Shown here piece after piece: positions 1 to 7,850 of a stretch of DNA of 52,649 nt (positions within the stretch are counted from its first letter, which is position 1; each line of letters opens with the position of its first letter). This stretch comes from Caryophanales bacterium (lineage in GTDB: Bacteria; Bacillota_I; Bacilli_A; RF39; UBA660): assembly GCA_016288795.1 (NCBI GenBank), contig JAEELI010000006.1, positions 1 through 52,649 on the forward strand, given 5' to 3'. The notes under the pieces were generated by a model. It had not been told where the DNA came from. It did no database searches and saw nothing but the letters and a program-made list of their open reading frames with translations. Position numbers and translations under genes: made by a program.

Positions 1-87
1 AAAGAAATAAGAGCAACTGAAACAGATATTGAATTTGTTAAATCATATTTAAATAAGATTAAGGGAGTTAAAGATGTTTCATTCTAG
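1..87 (+). pseudogene. Upstream part of the ftsX reading frame, closed by an in-frame TAG
   Basis: From base 1 the frame encodes 28 residues (ending GVKDVSF) and then meets TAG at 85-87. The same frame continues without interruption into the FtsX coding region, and the residues on both sides match the FtsX extracellular domain (a typical Bacillus-type FtsX has a pattern like V-x-S-I-x-Y-S-S-K-E here). The TAG replaces one residue between VSF and SKDE. It may be a real nonsense mutation, suppression, or a base error near the contig edge. TAG is used as a normal stop elsewhere in the window (rplM, eno), so genome-wide recoding is unlikely. Confidence 0.6.
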
Positions 88-111
88 AGTAAGGATGAAA
101 GAAAACTTGAA

Positions 112-699
112 ATGAGTGAATATGATCCATCATTCAAATTAGTTATTAGTAATTATGAAGAAAATCCTCTACTAGATTCATTTGTAGTTACCGTTAAAAA
201 TGTTAAGAAATTAGCTAGTATAACTAGTCAAATAAAAGAAATGGACAAAGTAGAAAGTGCTAATTATGGTGAAAGTGCGATCGATACAATGATATCTATG
301 TTTGACGTTATTCAAAAAGCTACTATTGTTGTTGTTATTGCTTTAATATTTGTTACAGCTTTCTTAATAACTAATACAATTAAACTTACAATATATTCAC
401 GTCGTAGCGAAATAGAAATTATGCGTTTAGTTGGAGCAAGTAATATTGCAATTAAATTACCATTCGTTATAGAAGGATTTATAATTGGTGTGTTAGGTTC
501 ATTAATTCCTATTATATTAACAATTTACGGTTATATTATAGCCTTTGAGAAACTAAATGGACATATTTTAACTGATATAGTTAAGTTAGTTCCACCATAT
601 AATTTTGTGTTCCAAATAGCATTTATAGTTCTAGGCCTTGGGGCATTAATAGGAATGTTTGGTAGTTTGAACGCGGTTAGAAAGTATTTGAAAATATGA
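112..699 (+). CDS. ftsX: Cell division ABC-type permease FtsX, C-terminal portion
   Basis: FtsX is the membrane subunit of FtsEX, which transmits ATP hydrolysis to peptidoglycan hydrolases outside the cell. The visible part holds the end of the extracellular domain (the NYGE motif), three hydrophobic segments at about residues 68-92, 120-145 and 165-190, and the conserved stretch with RRSEIEIMRLVGAS that marks FtsX/MacB-like permeases. ATG 112 is only the first start after an in-frame TAG at 85-87 and has no convincing ribosome site, so the native protein almost certainly began upstream of the window. Its TGA stop overlaps the next gene's ATG (ATGA arrangement), which indicates translational coupling to the M23 hydrolase, the usual FtsEX partner type. 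Confidence 0.85.
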   Translation: MSEYDPSFKLVISNYEENPLLDSFVVTVKNVKKLASITSQIKEMDKVESANYGESAIDTMISMFDVIQKATIVVVIALIFVTAFLITNTIKLTIYSRRSEIEIMRLVGASNIAIKLPFVIEGFIIGVLGSLIPIILTIYGYIIAFEKLNGHILTDIVKLVPPYNFVFQIAFIVLGLGALIGMFGSLNAVRKYLKI

Positions 700-1916
700 T
701 AAAGAAGAGACATTTAGCAATCTTACTTATTGTTTTAATGATTTATTCGTTTGTTGGACCGATGAGTGTTGAAGCTGCGCCTAAAATTTCTTCTGATTCA
801 ACTTTAGGCTCTTTAAAACAAACATTAAAAGAATTGCAAAAAAAGGAACAAGATAATAGAAATAAAAAGCAAAAAACTCAAAGTGAAATTAACGCAAATA
901 AAAATCGACAAAAGGCTGCTCAAAATGAATTAATGCAAACTCAATTAGAAATGACTTCAGTTGAAGAGCAAATTGAGCATACTAATGAAGAAATAGTGAA
1001 ACTAAAAAGTGAAATAGAAAATTTACTTATTCTATATCAAAAGTTAGAAAACGAAAATATATATGTTTCTTATGTCACTGGGGCATCATCGATGACTGAA
1101 TTAATCATGAGGATGGATGCCATTAATCAATTAACTGACTACAATGAACAAAAATTGGATAGTTTAGAACTAATGATTAAGAATAATGAAAAGTTAGGCA
1201 AAAGATTAGATGCTTATCAAGTTAAACTAGATAAAAAAATTGAAGAATATGAAGCAATTAATGAAGAACTTGGTGATGCTTTAGCTGAATTAGAAGAGGG
1301 AGCAATTACCATTAAAGATGAAATCAAGAACATGCAAACATTGATTAAGAACTATGAGGCAATGGGTTGTAAAGACGATCAATTATTATCTGTATGTGTT
1401 AATGTTTCAGATAATGCTGGTTGGTTAAAACCTGTTCCTAAAGGAAAAATTACAAGTTTGTATGGTTATAGAGTTAGTCCAACAGCAGGTGCAAGTTCTA
1501 ACCACAAAGGTATAGATATTGGTGTTTCTGAGGGAACTCCGGTTTATCCTACTGCTAATGGAGTAGTTGGTGCTATAGTTGAAAGATCATCATGTGGTGG
1601 AAATATGTTATATATTTGGGTAACGGTTAAAGGAAAACAATACACAACAGTATTTATGCACTTAAAGAGTTTTGCTGTTAAAGTTGGAGATAAAGTATCA
1701 GTTAATACTGTGGTAGCGTATTCTGGAGGAGGTAAATCAACCGCTTCAAAATACGGTGGATATGATAGATGCACAACTGGAGCACACTTACACTATGGTT
1801 TAGCATCTGGAGGTTGGTATGGAAGTAGTAAATCAACTCCGTTAGGAAGTTTTAACTCTCACACAATGAATCCTCCTGGATATCCTGGCTTATACCAATG
1901 GTTTTATTCGAGATAA
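696..1916 (+). CDS. Secreted coiled-coil M23 peptidoglycan hydrolase (EnvC/PcsB/CwlO role)
   Basis: A 406-residue exported protein. Residues 1-28 form a signal peptide (hydrophobic core LAILLIVLMIYSFVG, cleavage near VEA-AP). Residues about 34-223 are a long charged, heptad-rich coiled coil. The C-terminal third is an M23 (LytM) domain with zinc ligands visible as H270 and D274 in NHKGIDIG and H366 in HLHYG. Because both zinc motifs are intact it should be an active endopeptidase rather than an EnvC-type activator. Coiled coil plus hydrolase directly coupled to ftsX is the arrangement expected for a hydrolase gated by FtsEX. Cysteines at 225, 234, 300 and 359 could form disulfides. The start overlaps the ftsX stop, and a terminator begins inside its own stop codon. 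Confidence 0.9.
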   Translation: MIKKRHLAILLIVLMIYSFVGPMSVEAAPKISSDSTLGSLKQTLKELQKKEQDNRNKKQKTQSEINANKNRQKAAQNELMQTQLEMTSVEEQIEHTNEEIVKLKSEIENLLILYQKLENENIYVSYVTGASSMTELIMRMDAINQLTDYNEQKLDSLELMIKNNEKLGKRLDAYQVKLDKKIEEYEAINEELGDALAELEEGAITIKDEIKNMQTLIKNYEAMGCKDDQLLSVCVNVSDNAGWLKPVPKGKITSLYGYRVSPTAGASSNHKGIDIGVSEGTPVYPTANGVVGAIVERSSCGGNMLYIWVTVKGKQYTTVFMHLKSFAVKVGDKVSVNTVVAYSGGGKSTASKYGGYDRCTTGAHLHYGLASGGWYGSSKSTPLGSFNSHTMNPPGYPGLYQWFYSR

Positions 1917-1939
1917 AAGAACAGTTTTGTTCTTTTTTT
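1915..1939 (+). terminator. Intrinsic terminator after the M23 hydrolase gene
   Basis: Inverted repeat AAAAGAACA / TGTTCTTTT (1915-1923 and 1928-1936) with a GTTT loop and a T tract. The 5' arm starts inside the TAA stop codon. Confidence 0.85.
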
Positions 1940-1974
1940 CTATGTTTTATGATAAAATAAAGGCGTGATTGATT

Positions 1975-2928
1975 ATGAAAAAGATTGTTATATTTGGTGG
2001 AGGAAGTGGACTTTCTCAATTATTAAAAGGTTTAAGATTATTTCCTATAGATGTTACTGCTGTAGTATCGGTTGCAGATAATGGCAGAAGCACTGGTGCT
2101 TTAAGAAAAGATTATCATATTCCCGCAGTTGGAGATATCTCAAAAGTTTTAATTGCAATGTCTGATTGTGATACTGAAATTAAAGATTTAATGAATTACC
2201 GTTTTAAGAAGTCTCGTTCTCTAGGAAGTCATTCAATAAAGAATCTATTATTAACTGCACTTTTAGATACAAAGGGAAGTTTTAGTGAGGCAATTCCCGT
2301 TTTAGTTCGTTTATTAGACATAAAAGGAGATGTCCTACCATTAACTGAAGATAATGTTGATTTAGTTGGTATAACTTCAGATGGTAAAAAGATTGTTGGT
2401 GAAGAACAAATTACTAATACTAAAAAGAAGATAGATAAGATATGCTATTCAAATGATATAACAGTTAATCCAGCGGTTTTTGATGCTGTTAAAGAGGCAG
2501 ATTTAATTATATTATCTTCTGGTAGTTTATACACAAGTATTATTCCTCATTTGTTAAATGATAAACTAAATAAATCAATAAATAGGAGTAAGGCTAAAAA
2601 ACTATATATATGTAACCTATTTACTCAACCAGGAGAAACAGATGGATTTAAAGTAAGTGATCATATTAAATTATTGGAAAGTTATTTAGGCGAAAACTCT
2701 ATAGACATAGTCATAGCAAATAATCATAGAATGAATTCATGTTTGGTAAAGAAATACGAGACTTTAGAACAAAAAGATCAAGTAAAATTTGATTTGCCTG
2801 AGTTAGAAAAAATGAACAAAAAGATTATAGCAGATAAATTATATTTGATTGAAGATGAACACTATAGACATGATTCACTAAAAACAGCATATCTAGTATT
2901 TTCATATTTAATGGATGGTGAAAAATGA
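1975..2928 (+). CDS. yvcK: YvcK/CofD-like gluconeogenesis and cell-shape factor
   Basis: The protein opens with KKIVIFGGGSGLSQLLKGL and contains VVSVADNGRSTG and GDISKVL, the Rossmann-like UDP-sugar-binding signature of the YvcK branch of the CofD family. YvcK binds UDP-GlcNAc and supports peptidoglycan precursor supply during growth on gluconeogenic carbon sources (known from Bacillus). A TTG at 1969 would extend it by two residues, but ATG 1975 has AAAGG about 11 bases upstream and gives the normal N terminus. A GATAAAAT -10-like box lies at 1951-1958. The TGA stop overlaps whiA. rapZ (yvcJ), which often precedes yvcK in Bacilli, is absent here. Confidence 0.92.
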   Translation: MKKIVIFGGGSGLSQLLKGLRLFPIDVTAVVSVADNGRSTGALRKDYHIPAVGDISKVLIAMSDCDTEIKDLMNYRFKKSRSLGSHSIKNLLLTALLDTKGSFSEAIPVLVRLLDIKGDVLPLTEDNVDLVGITSDGKKIVGEEQITNTKKKIDKICYSNDITVNPAVFDAVKEADLIILSSGSLYTSIIPHLLNDKLNKSINRSKAKKLYICNLFTQPGETDGFKVSDHIKLLESYLGENSIDIVIANNHRMNSCLVKKYETLEQKDQVKFDLPELEKMNKKIIADKLYLIEDEHYRHDSLKTAYLVFSYLMDGEK

Positions 2929-3830
2929 CATTTACCACTAGGTTAAAAGAAGAGATTAGTAAACTAGATAATAATGAAATTGAAAAAAGATGCATTATAA
3001 GTGCGTATTTAAGGTTTAATTCTCAAATTAAAAGCGGAATAATTATAACTTTAGAAAATGCATCTGTAGCAAGATTTATATATAAAATAATAAAGGAAAT
3101 ATACGGAATATCTCCTAAGGTTACAATAAGAATTCAAAAAAGATTTAGGGTAAAACAAATATACTTGCTAGAAATAAATGAAAGAGTAGATTTCATTAAA
3201 CAGAGTTTAATGCTTAATGATGAACCTAATTTAGATAGTGATGAAGAAAAATTATCTTTCCTAAAAGGTGCTTTCCTAGGTGTAGGAAATGTATCTAACC
3301 CTAGCACCAGTGGGTATCACTTAGAGTTCATCTTAAATAAAGAAAAAGATGCTAAATACATAGCCAAATTATTAAATGATTTTAAACTAAATGCCAAAGT
3401 TTTAAAAAGAGGATATAAATATATAACTTATATTAAGATGAGTGAAAGCATTAGTGATTTAATTAAAATGTTTAAAGCAATTAATTCTTTGTTTGAATTT
3501 GAAGATACTAGAATATATCGAGATCACAAGAATATGGTTAATAGACTTAATAATTGTGAACAAGCAAATTTAGAAAAAACAATAATAAGTGGTTCTAAGC
3601 AATTAGAGGATATTAAGTATTTAGAAGATCACGATTTAATAAATTTATTGGATGAAAAAACTAAGTTAGTTTTGGAATATCGTAAAAAATATCCTGAGGT
3701 GTCATATCAAGAGCTTGCTAATATAATTAGTTTGGAAACAGATTATAAAATAGGTAAGTCTGGAGTTAATCACCATTTCATAAAATTAAAAAAGATTAAA
3801 GAGAGAAGTATTAATGTAGAAAATAGGTAA
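2925..3830 (+). CDS. whiA: DNA-binding protein WhiA
   Basis: At 301 residues it has the usual WhiA length. It shows an N-terminal half, a LAGLIDADG-homing-endonuclease-like core with FLKGAFLGVGNVSNP and YHLEF, the highly conserved NRLNNCEQAN stretch and a C-terminal helix-turn-helix with KSGVNHHFIKLKKI. WhiA is a nucleoid-associated regulator linked to division and chromosome segregation in Firmicutes. It is coupled to yvcK by an ATGA overlap (2925-2928), as commonly seen. The next gene starts 4 bases after its stop, so it probably lies in one operon with the two degenerate ATPase genes and truA. Confidence 0.95.
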   Translation: MTFTTRLKEEISKLDNNEIEKRCIISAYLRFNSQIKSGIIITLENASVARFIYKIIKEIYGISPKVTIRIQKRFRVKQIYLLEINERVDFIKQSLMLNDEPNLDSDEEKLSFLKGAFLGVGNVSNPSTSGYHLEFILNKEKDAKYIAKLLNDFKLNAKVLKRGYKYITYIKMSESISDLIKMFKAINSLFEFEDTRIYRDHKNMVNRLNNCEQANLEKTIISGSKQLEDIKYLEDHDLINLLDEKTKLVLEYRKKYPEVSYQELANIISLETDYKIGKSGVNHHFIKLKKIKERSINVENR

Positions 3831-3834
3831 TAAA

Positions 3835-4284
3835 ATGAAGGAAACGGATGTTACTATTATTAGTGTTAACTTAAATAAAAAGTTAACTATGGCTTATAAA
3901 GATTATCATGTGATTGAAGATGATTTTGATTATGAAGACTTACTTAAGTATAAAAAAGTAATATTTTTTAATGTTCTAAATAATTTAAAAGATGAAGAAT
4001 TAGATAAATTATTTAATTTTATAAGAGAAAATAATATTCTATTTATTAATTATACTAATAATATGGAATTAGTTTTAAGAACAAGTTATTTAATGATATA
4101 TAATGGTAATGATATATTAGCCGAGGGGCCCACTTTAGAAATTCTTAAAAATGATAAATTAATAAAAAGATTAGGATTTGATGAACCATTCATTGTTGAT
4201 TTATCTTTATTATTGAAGGGTTATGGATTGATTAGTGAGATATATTTAGATAAAGAAAGTTTAAAGAGGGCCCTATGGAAATAA
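3835..4284 (+). CDS. Degenerate EcfA1-like ABC ATPase, C-terminal half only
   Basis: A 149-residue ORF that aligns by eye with the C-terminal half of an ECF-transporter ATPase. KKVIFFNVLNNLKDEEL (residues 40-56) sits where Walker B and the D-loop should be but has lost the catalytic Asp-Glu. FINYTNNMELV replaces the H-loop ITHDM. NGNDILAEGPTLEIL followed by LGFDEPFIVDLSLLLKGYG matches the family tail (dGkiv-eGtp, gl-P-v-L---L---G). There is no Walker A, Q-loop or LSGGQ region. The gene lies between whiA and truA, where Firmicutes usually carry ecfA1-ecfA2-ecfT. Context and the shared tail make ECF ancestry likely; the present function is unknown. A pseudo-ATPase or a decaying gene are both possible, and the open frame favours the former. 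Confidence 0.7.
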   Translation: MKETDVTIISVNLNKKLTMAYKDYHVIEDDFDYEDLLKYKKVIFFNVLNNLKDEELDKLFNFIRENNILFINYTNNMELVLRTSYLMIYNGNDILAEGPTLEILKNDKLIKRLGFDEPFIVDLSLLLKGYGLISEIYLDKESLKRALWK

Positions 4285-4838
4285 AAGATGTAGTTAATTC
4301 TTATGGAATAATTGGTGTTATAGGTAGTTATAAATCAACTTTAGACATGGATAAGAAAATATCTGAATTAGGGGTTAATAATTTAGTAAATGCCCTTAAA
4401 ATGGTTGAATTAAGTAAAATTGATATTAATACTAAATTAACTGATTTATCTACTAGTGAACTATTAAAGGTAGATTTAGCCACAAAATTACATGAAGATA
4501 TAATAATTATTGGTTCTATATATAATAGTCTAATTTTTAAAGAACGTGAAGTTATGAAGAAACTATTATTAAAACTCCATAATGATTATAATAAGAAGAT
4601 AGTAGTTATAGATAATCATGTTGAAGTATTCTTTAATTTAGCCAAAAAAATATTAGTTTTAGATGATAAAGAAGTAATATACGAAACTAGCGATTTTTAT
4701 GATTCTAATTTATATAAATGGGTTAATACACCTAGAATAATTGAATTTATTAATTATATTAACAAAGATAAAAAAATATTGAATAATAATACTGATATAT
4801 ATGAATTAATTAAAGATATCTATCGAGGTGTTTCATGA
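4275..4838 (+). CDS. Degenerate EcfA2-like ABC ATPase (pseudo-ATPase)
   Basis: A 187-residue ORF keeping the order of ABC ATPase motifs with altered chemistry. GVIGSYKST at residues 14-22 is a Walker A in which the third Gly is Tyr. DLSTSELLKVDLATKL (57-72) sits where LSGGQ-x-RVALARAL belongs. EDIIIIGSIYNSL (74-86) replaces Walker B, with the Asp-Glu pair changed to Gly-Ser. VIDNHVEV keeps a possible H-loop His at 115. The protein is about 90 residues shorter than a normal EcfA. Its start overlaps the previous gene by 10 bases and its TGA stop overlaps the truA ATG, so translation appears coupled through the cluster. No EcfT gene follows. Confidence 0.72.
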   Translation: MEIKDVVNSYGIIGVIGSYKSTLDMDKKISELGVNNLVNALKMVELSKIDINTKLTDLSTSELLKVDLATKLHEDIIIIGSIYNSLIFKEREVMKKLLLKLHNDYNKKIVVIDNHVEVFFNLAKKILVLDDKEVIYETSDFYDSNLYKWVNTPRIIEFINYINKDKKILNNNTDIYELIKDIYRGVS

Positions 4839-5542
4839 AATATATGATGGTTTTAGCTTATGATGGTTCTAAGTTCAATGGCTTCCAAAGACAAAAGAAT
4901 GCTCCCAGCATTCAAGGAAGTATAGAACGTGCTCTAAGTAAGATATTAAAAGAAGATATTCAAGTAAAAGGAGCCGGAAGAACTGATCGAGGAGTTCATG
5001 CTAAATACCAAGTAGTTCACTTTATAACCAATAAGAATGTTTCTAATATAAAAAGTAGTTTAAATGAACAACTAGAAAACATAAAGGTAAAAAAAATAAA
5101 ACCAGTTAATGATGATTTTCATGCTCGCCATAGTGTTTTATCTAAAACCTATCTATATAAAATAGATTTATCTAATAAAAAAGATAGTAATTATTATTTG
5201 AATGTTAAAAACACTCTGGATATTAACAAAATGAAAAAAGCATCAAAACTATTTTTAGGAACTCATGATTTCAAGAATTTCGTTGCAGGTGAAAGAGAAG
5301 ATTACCATAGCCATATTAAATCCATAAAAATTACTAAATTTAATAATGTATTATATATAAAGTTTATAGGTGTAGGTTTTTATCGCTATATGGTTCGTAA
5401 TTTAGTTGGAGCTCTACTGGAAGTTGGTAAAGGTAAAGTAGAAATAAATACAATTAAAGATATGTTAGATAATCCCGAAAAAGAAAAGAGACTAACTACT
5501 GTTAGTCCCAATGGATTATATTTAATTAAGATTAAATACTAA
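4835..5542 (+). CDS. truA: tRNA pseudouridine(38-40) synthase TruA
   Basis: A 235-residue protein of normal TruA length. The catalytic motif GAGRTDRGVHA places the nucleophilic aspartate at D51. YDGSKFNGFQRQ near the N terminus and FYRYMVRNLVGALLEVGKG near the C terminus are family signatures. It isomerises uridines in the anticodon stem-loop of many tRNAs. The start is coupled to the pseudo-EcfA2 stop with GAGGTG upstream. Gene order whiA-(ecf)-truA-rplM-rpsI follows the Firmicutes pattern, but a reverse-strand gene has been inserted between truA and rplM. Confidence 0.96.
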   Translation: MKYMMVLAYDGSKFNGFQRQKNAPSIQGSIERALSKILKEDIQVKGAGRTDRGVHAKYQVVHFITNKNVSNIKSSLNEQLENIKVKKIKPVNDDFHARHSVLSKTYLYKIDLSNKKDSNYYLNVKNTLDINKMKKASKLFLGTHDFKNFVAGEREDYHSHIKSIKITKFNNVLYIKFIGVGFYRYMVRNLVGALLEVGKGKVEINTIKDMLDNPEKEKRLTTVSPNGLYLIKIKY

Positions 5543-5575
5543 AAAAAAGAAATAATATAAATTATTTCATTTTTT
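5541..5575. terminator. Bidirectional terminator between truA and the converging membrane-protein gene
   Basis: GAAATAAT-TATA-type hairpin (GAAATAAT ... ATTATTTC) flanked by an A run on the left and a T run on the right, so it can stop transcription from both sides. It overlaps the 3' end of the reverse-strand gene. Confidence 0.75.
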
Positions 5576-5981
5576 TAGTAATATCATTTGTGTTTTTCCA
5601 AATGCCAACCAATAGCATTATTAGTTCATATGCCATTCTAAGAGCAATTGCTGGAACAATTAACATATATAAGAATGTCATAAAACTAAGACTTATAAAT
5701 GCAAATGAGTAAACAATGAAATAGATAGTAAAGAACATGTAAGAAATCTTAACTAATGGTTCAATTACTTTAGCATCAAAGTTTAAGAAAGCTCTTAGCC
5801 AGTCTAAAAACTTACTGCCATATTTTTTTTCTGGTTTACAGAATAAAAAGTATGTTAATAATGAACCTAAAATAGCTAAAACAAGTGCTAAAACTAATAC
5901 AGTATTGTATGAATTAGCAAAATTTCCTACTGATGTTAAAAAGTTAGCTCCCATTCCATCTCCTAAACCACTAAAATCCAT
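5562..5981 (-). CDS. Hypothetical membrane protein between truA and rplM
   Basis: About 139 residues from the preferred start. A TTG 7 codons upstream is possible, but the ATG at 5981 (MDFSGLGDGMG) has AAAGGAG 11 bases before it. There are about three hydrophobic segments: one near the N terminus (VLVLALVLAILGSLLTYFLF) and two adjoining ones in the C-terminal half. The segment EKKYGSKFLDWLRAFLNFD is charged and probably cytoplasmic. I do not recognise the family. It is transcribed against both neighbours and interrupts the usual truA-rplM adjacency, so it probably entered after that order was established. Confidence 0.75.
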   Translation of the reverse strand: MDFSGLGDGMGANFLTSVGNFANSYNTVLVLALVLAILGSLLTYFLFCKPEKKYGSKFLDWLRAFLNFDAKVIEPLVKISYMFFTIYFIVYSFAFISLSFMTFLYMLIVPAIALRMAYELIMLLVGIWKNTNDITKKMK

Positions 5982-6105
5982 AAATATAAAGGCTCCTTTC
6001 AATAAAATAATATCACAAAAACAGGAGAATTAAAACTAAATAATTAATAATTTTTTGTATTTTTTTTATAATTGGAGCAAAATGTCAAAAAATAGCCAGT
6101 TTTAA

Positions 6106-6134
6106 TTGACTTTTTAGGCTTTTTTGCATATAAT
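6106..6134 (+). promoter_or_regulatory. Consensus promoter of rplM-rpsI
   Basis: TTGACT (6106-6111), a 17-base spacer, and TATAAT (6129-6134). This is one of the two best -35/-10 pairs in the window and fits strong ribosomal protein expression. Confidence 0.88.
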
Positions 6135-6140
6135 TTTAAT

Positions 6141-6205
6141 CGGTACATTTTATTTATGGAGTTTATTAGGCCCTGGGAAAGCTAAAATAAATAACATAAT
6201 GAAAG
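6141..6205 (+). ncRNA. Probable L13 (rplM) leader RNA
   Basis: The 75-base leader between the promoter and rplM contains nested complementarity: a TTTATTT arm pairs with a downstream AAATAAA, and the inner part TTATTAG-gc-CC / GGG-aaag-CTAAAATAA can fold around it. A structured L13-binding autoregulatory leader upstream of rplM is known in Firmicutes. The assignment rests on position and pairing; covariance was not tested. Confidence 0.5.
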
Positions 6206-6215
6206 GAATTAAATT

Positions 6216-6647
6216 ATGAAAACATTTATGCAAGCAAAAGAAACAGTTGAAAGAAACTGGTATGTTATCGATGCAGCTTCTAAACCTTTAGGAAGAGTTG
6301 CAACTAAGGCTGCACATATTTTACGCGGAAAACATAAACCAACTTACACTCCGCATATTGACTGTGGTGATTATGTTATCATTATTAACGCTAAAGAGGT
6401 TTTATTAACTGGTAACAAATTAGAAGATAAGAAATATTATAATCACTCTGGATATCCAGGAGGATTAAGAGAAAGAACTGCTAAAGTTATGATTGAAAAA
6501 TATCCTGAAGAAATGCTAGAAAGAGCAGTAAAAGGAATGCTTCCTCATAATAGACTTGGTAGAGCAATGGGTAAGAAATTATTTGTTTATGCAGATAGTA
6601 ATCATAAACATGAAGCTCAAAAACCAGTAGCAGTAGAAATTGATTAG
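6216..6647 (+). CDS. rplM: 50S ribosomal protein L13
   Basis: 143 residues, normal length for bacterial L13. Recognisable stretches are [37 protein letters not shown] and the C-terminal [27 protein letters not shown] ribosome site precedes the ATG. It forms a two-gene operon with rpsI 8 bases downstream, driven by the promoter at 6106-6134 and probably feedback-controlled through the leader. Confidence 0.97.
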   Translation: MKTFMQAKETVERNWYVIDAASKPLGRVATKAAHILRGKHKPTYTPHIDCGDYVIIINAKEVLLTGNKLEDKKYYNHSGYPGGLRERTAKVMIEKYPEEMLERAVKGMLPHNRLGRAMGKKLFVYADSNHKHEAQKPVAVEID

Positions 6648-6655
6648 GAGGATTT

Positions 6656-7075
6656 ATGGCAAATAAACAAGTTTGGACAGCAACAGGAAGAAGAAAAAGA
6701 TCAGTTGCACAAGTAAAATTAACTGGAGGAACAGGTCGTATAACTGTTAACGGTGTTGATGTTGATGAATATATGCCTTATGCTACTTTAGTTATGGATT
6801 TAAAACAACCATTATTAGCAACAAATAATGAAAATAGATTTGATATCGATGTTAAAGTTAATGGTGGTGGATTTAGTGGTCAAACAGGCGCTATAAGATT
6901 AGCTATTACTAGAGCATTATTAGAATTTGATAAAAATACAGATCAATCTAGAGAAGATAGTTATAGACATATTCTTAAAACTGCTGGTTTTGTTTCTAGA
7001 GATCCAAGAGTTAAAGAACGTAAAAAGTATGGTTTAAAGAAAGCACGTCGTGCTCCACAATTTAGTAAGAGATAA
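6656..7075 (+). CDS. rpsI: 30S ribosomal protein S9
   Basis: 139 residues with the S9 signature [23 protein letters not shown] and the basic C-terminal tail [12 protein letters not shown] that reaches the ribosomal P site. TAGGAGG stands 6 bases before the ATG. It is translated from the rplM transcript, and a strong terminator follows directly. Confidence 0.97.
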   Translation: MANKQVWTATGRRKRSVAQVKLTGGTGRITVNGVDVDEYMPYATLVMDLKQPLLATNNENRFDIDVKVNGGGFSGQTGAIRLAITRALLEFDKNTDQSREDSYRHILKTAGFVSRDPRVKERKKYGLKKARRAPQFSKR

Positions 7076-7077
7076 CG

Positions 7078-7105
7078 AAAATCCCGTTTATTCGGGATTT
7101 TTTTT
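7078..7105 (+). terminator. Terminator of the rplM-rpsI operon
   Basis: AAAATCCCG (7078-7086) / CGGGATTTT (7093-7101), loop TTTATT, with a T tract following. Confidence 0.9.
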
Positions 7106-7149
7106 ATAAGTGTTTTTTTGTGGCAAGTCACATAAACTTTCTAATATGG

Positions 7150-7155
7150 TATAAT
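7150..7155 (+). promoter_or_regulatory. -10 box of the YdcF-like gene
   Basis: TATAAT ends 19 bases before the ATG, with AGGTGA between. It is an example of the short-leader architecture repeated through the window. Confidence 0.65.
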
Positions 7156-7174
7156 TATATATAGGTGAGCGAAT

Positions 7175-7765
7175 ATGAATAAGACTGAGAATATTGAAGC
7201 AATAAGTAATTTTTTGTTTATTGAAGATGATATTAAGAATTTAAGAAAGTCAGATTTATTAATTATTCTTTGTAATAATAATTTAAAAGGAATAACTCAA
7301 TTATTTGATGATTTATTTAAAAGAGAAGTTATAGATGATAATACATTGGTTGTTATAAGTGGAAATAGAGGTTTACTTGATAATTTTGAGGGAACAGAAT
7401 GTGATAATGTTTATAATATATTAGTGAACGATTATAATTATAATTCAAAGATGTTTGTCTTGGAAAAGAACGCTACTAATATATATGAAAATCTTGTGTT
7501 TAGCAAAAATATTATAAAAGACTTTAGTAAGTATAATAATATCTTAATAATGGGTGCTGCTTTTGCATTACGAAGAATAAAAATGTGTGCTAGTAAATTA
7601 GATTATCCTTTAGATAAAATTCAATATATTGGAACTGTGGATAAAGAAGGCAGAAATTGTGGCAAGGATAATTGGTGGATGAATGAAGAGGCCAAAATTA
7701 GGGTATATCAAGAATTAGAAAGAATCGGTAAATATTTGGTTAAAGGCGATTTGGATATAAAATAG
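7175..7765 (+). CDS. YdcF/SanA-like DUF218 protein
   Basis: 196 residues with the DUF218 fold pattern: a strand LLIILCNNN, then TLVVISGN, then EKNATNIYENLVFSKNII (the conserved E-x(3)-T/S-x(2)-N motif) and ILIMGAAFALRRIKM. Family members are cytoplasmic or membrane-linked and some bind S-adenosylmethionine or act in envelope processes; the exact role is unknown. There is no signal peptide here, so it is probably cytoplasmic. It is transcribed alone from its own TATAAT box and followed by a weak hairpin at 7767-7787. Confidence 0.78.
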   Translation: MNKTENIEAISNFLFIEDDIKNLRKSDLLIILCNNNLKGITQLFDDLFKREVIDDNTLVVISGNRGLLDNFEGTECDNVYNILVNDYNYNSKMFVLEKNATNIYENLVFSKNIIKDFSKYNNILIMGAAFALRRIKMCASKLDYPLDKIQYIGTVDKEGRNCGKDNWWMNEEAKIRVYQELERIGKYLVKGDLDIK

Positions 7766-7787
7766 AATCAAAAGTTGATGAATTTTT
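7766..7787 (+). terminator. Weak possible terminator
   Basis: ATCAA-aag-TTGAT followed by GAATTTTTT. The 5 bp stem is short, so confidence is low. Confidence 0.35.
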
Positions 7788-7850
7788 TATATAATAAAAA
7801 AATAATATGATATACTTAAAATAAAGAATAGAAGAAAGGATGATTTTCTT

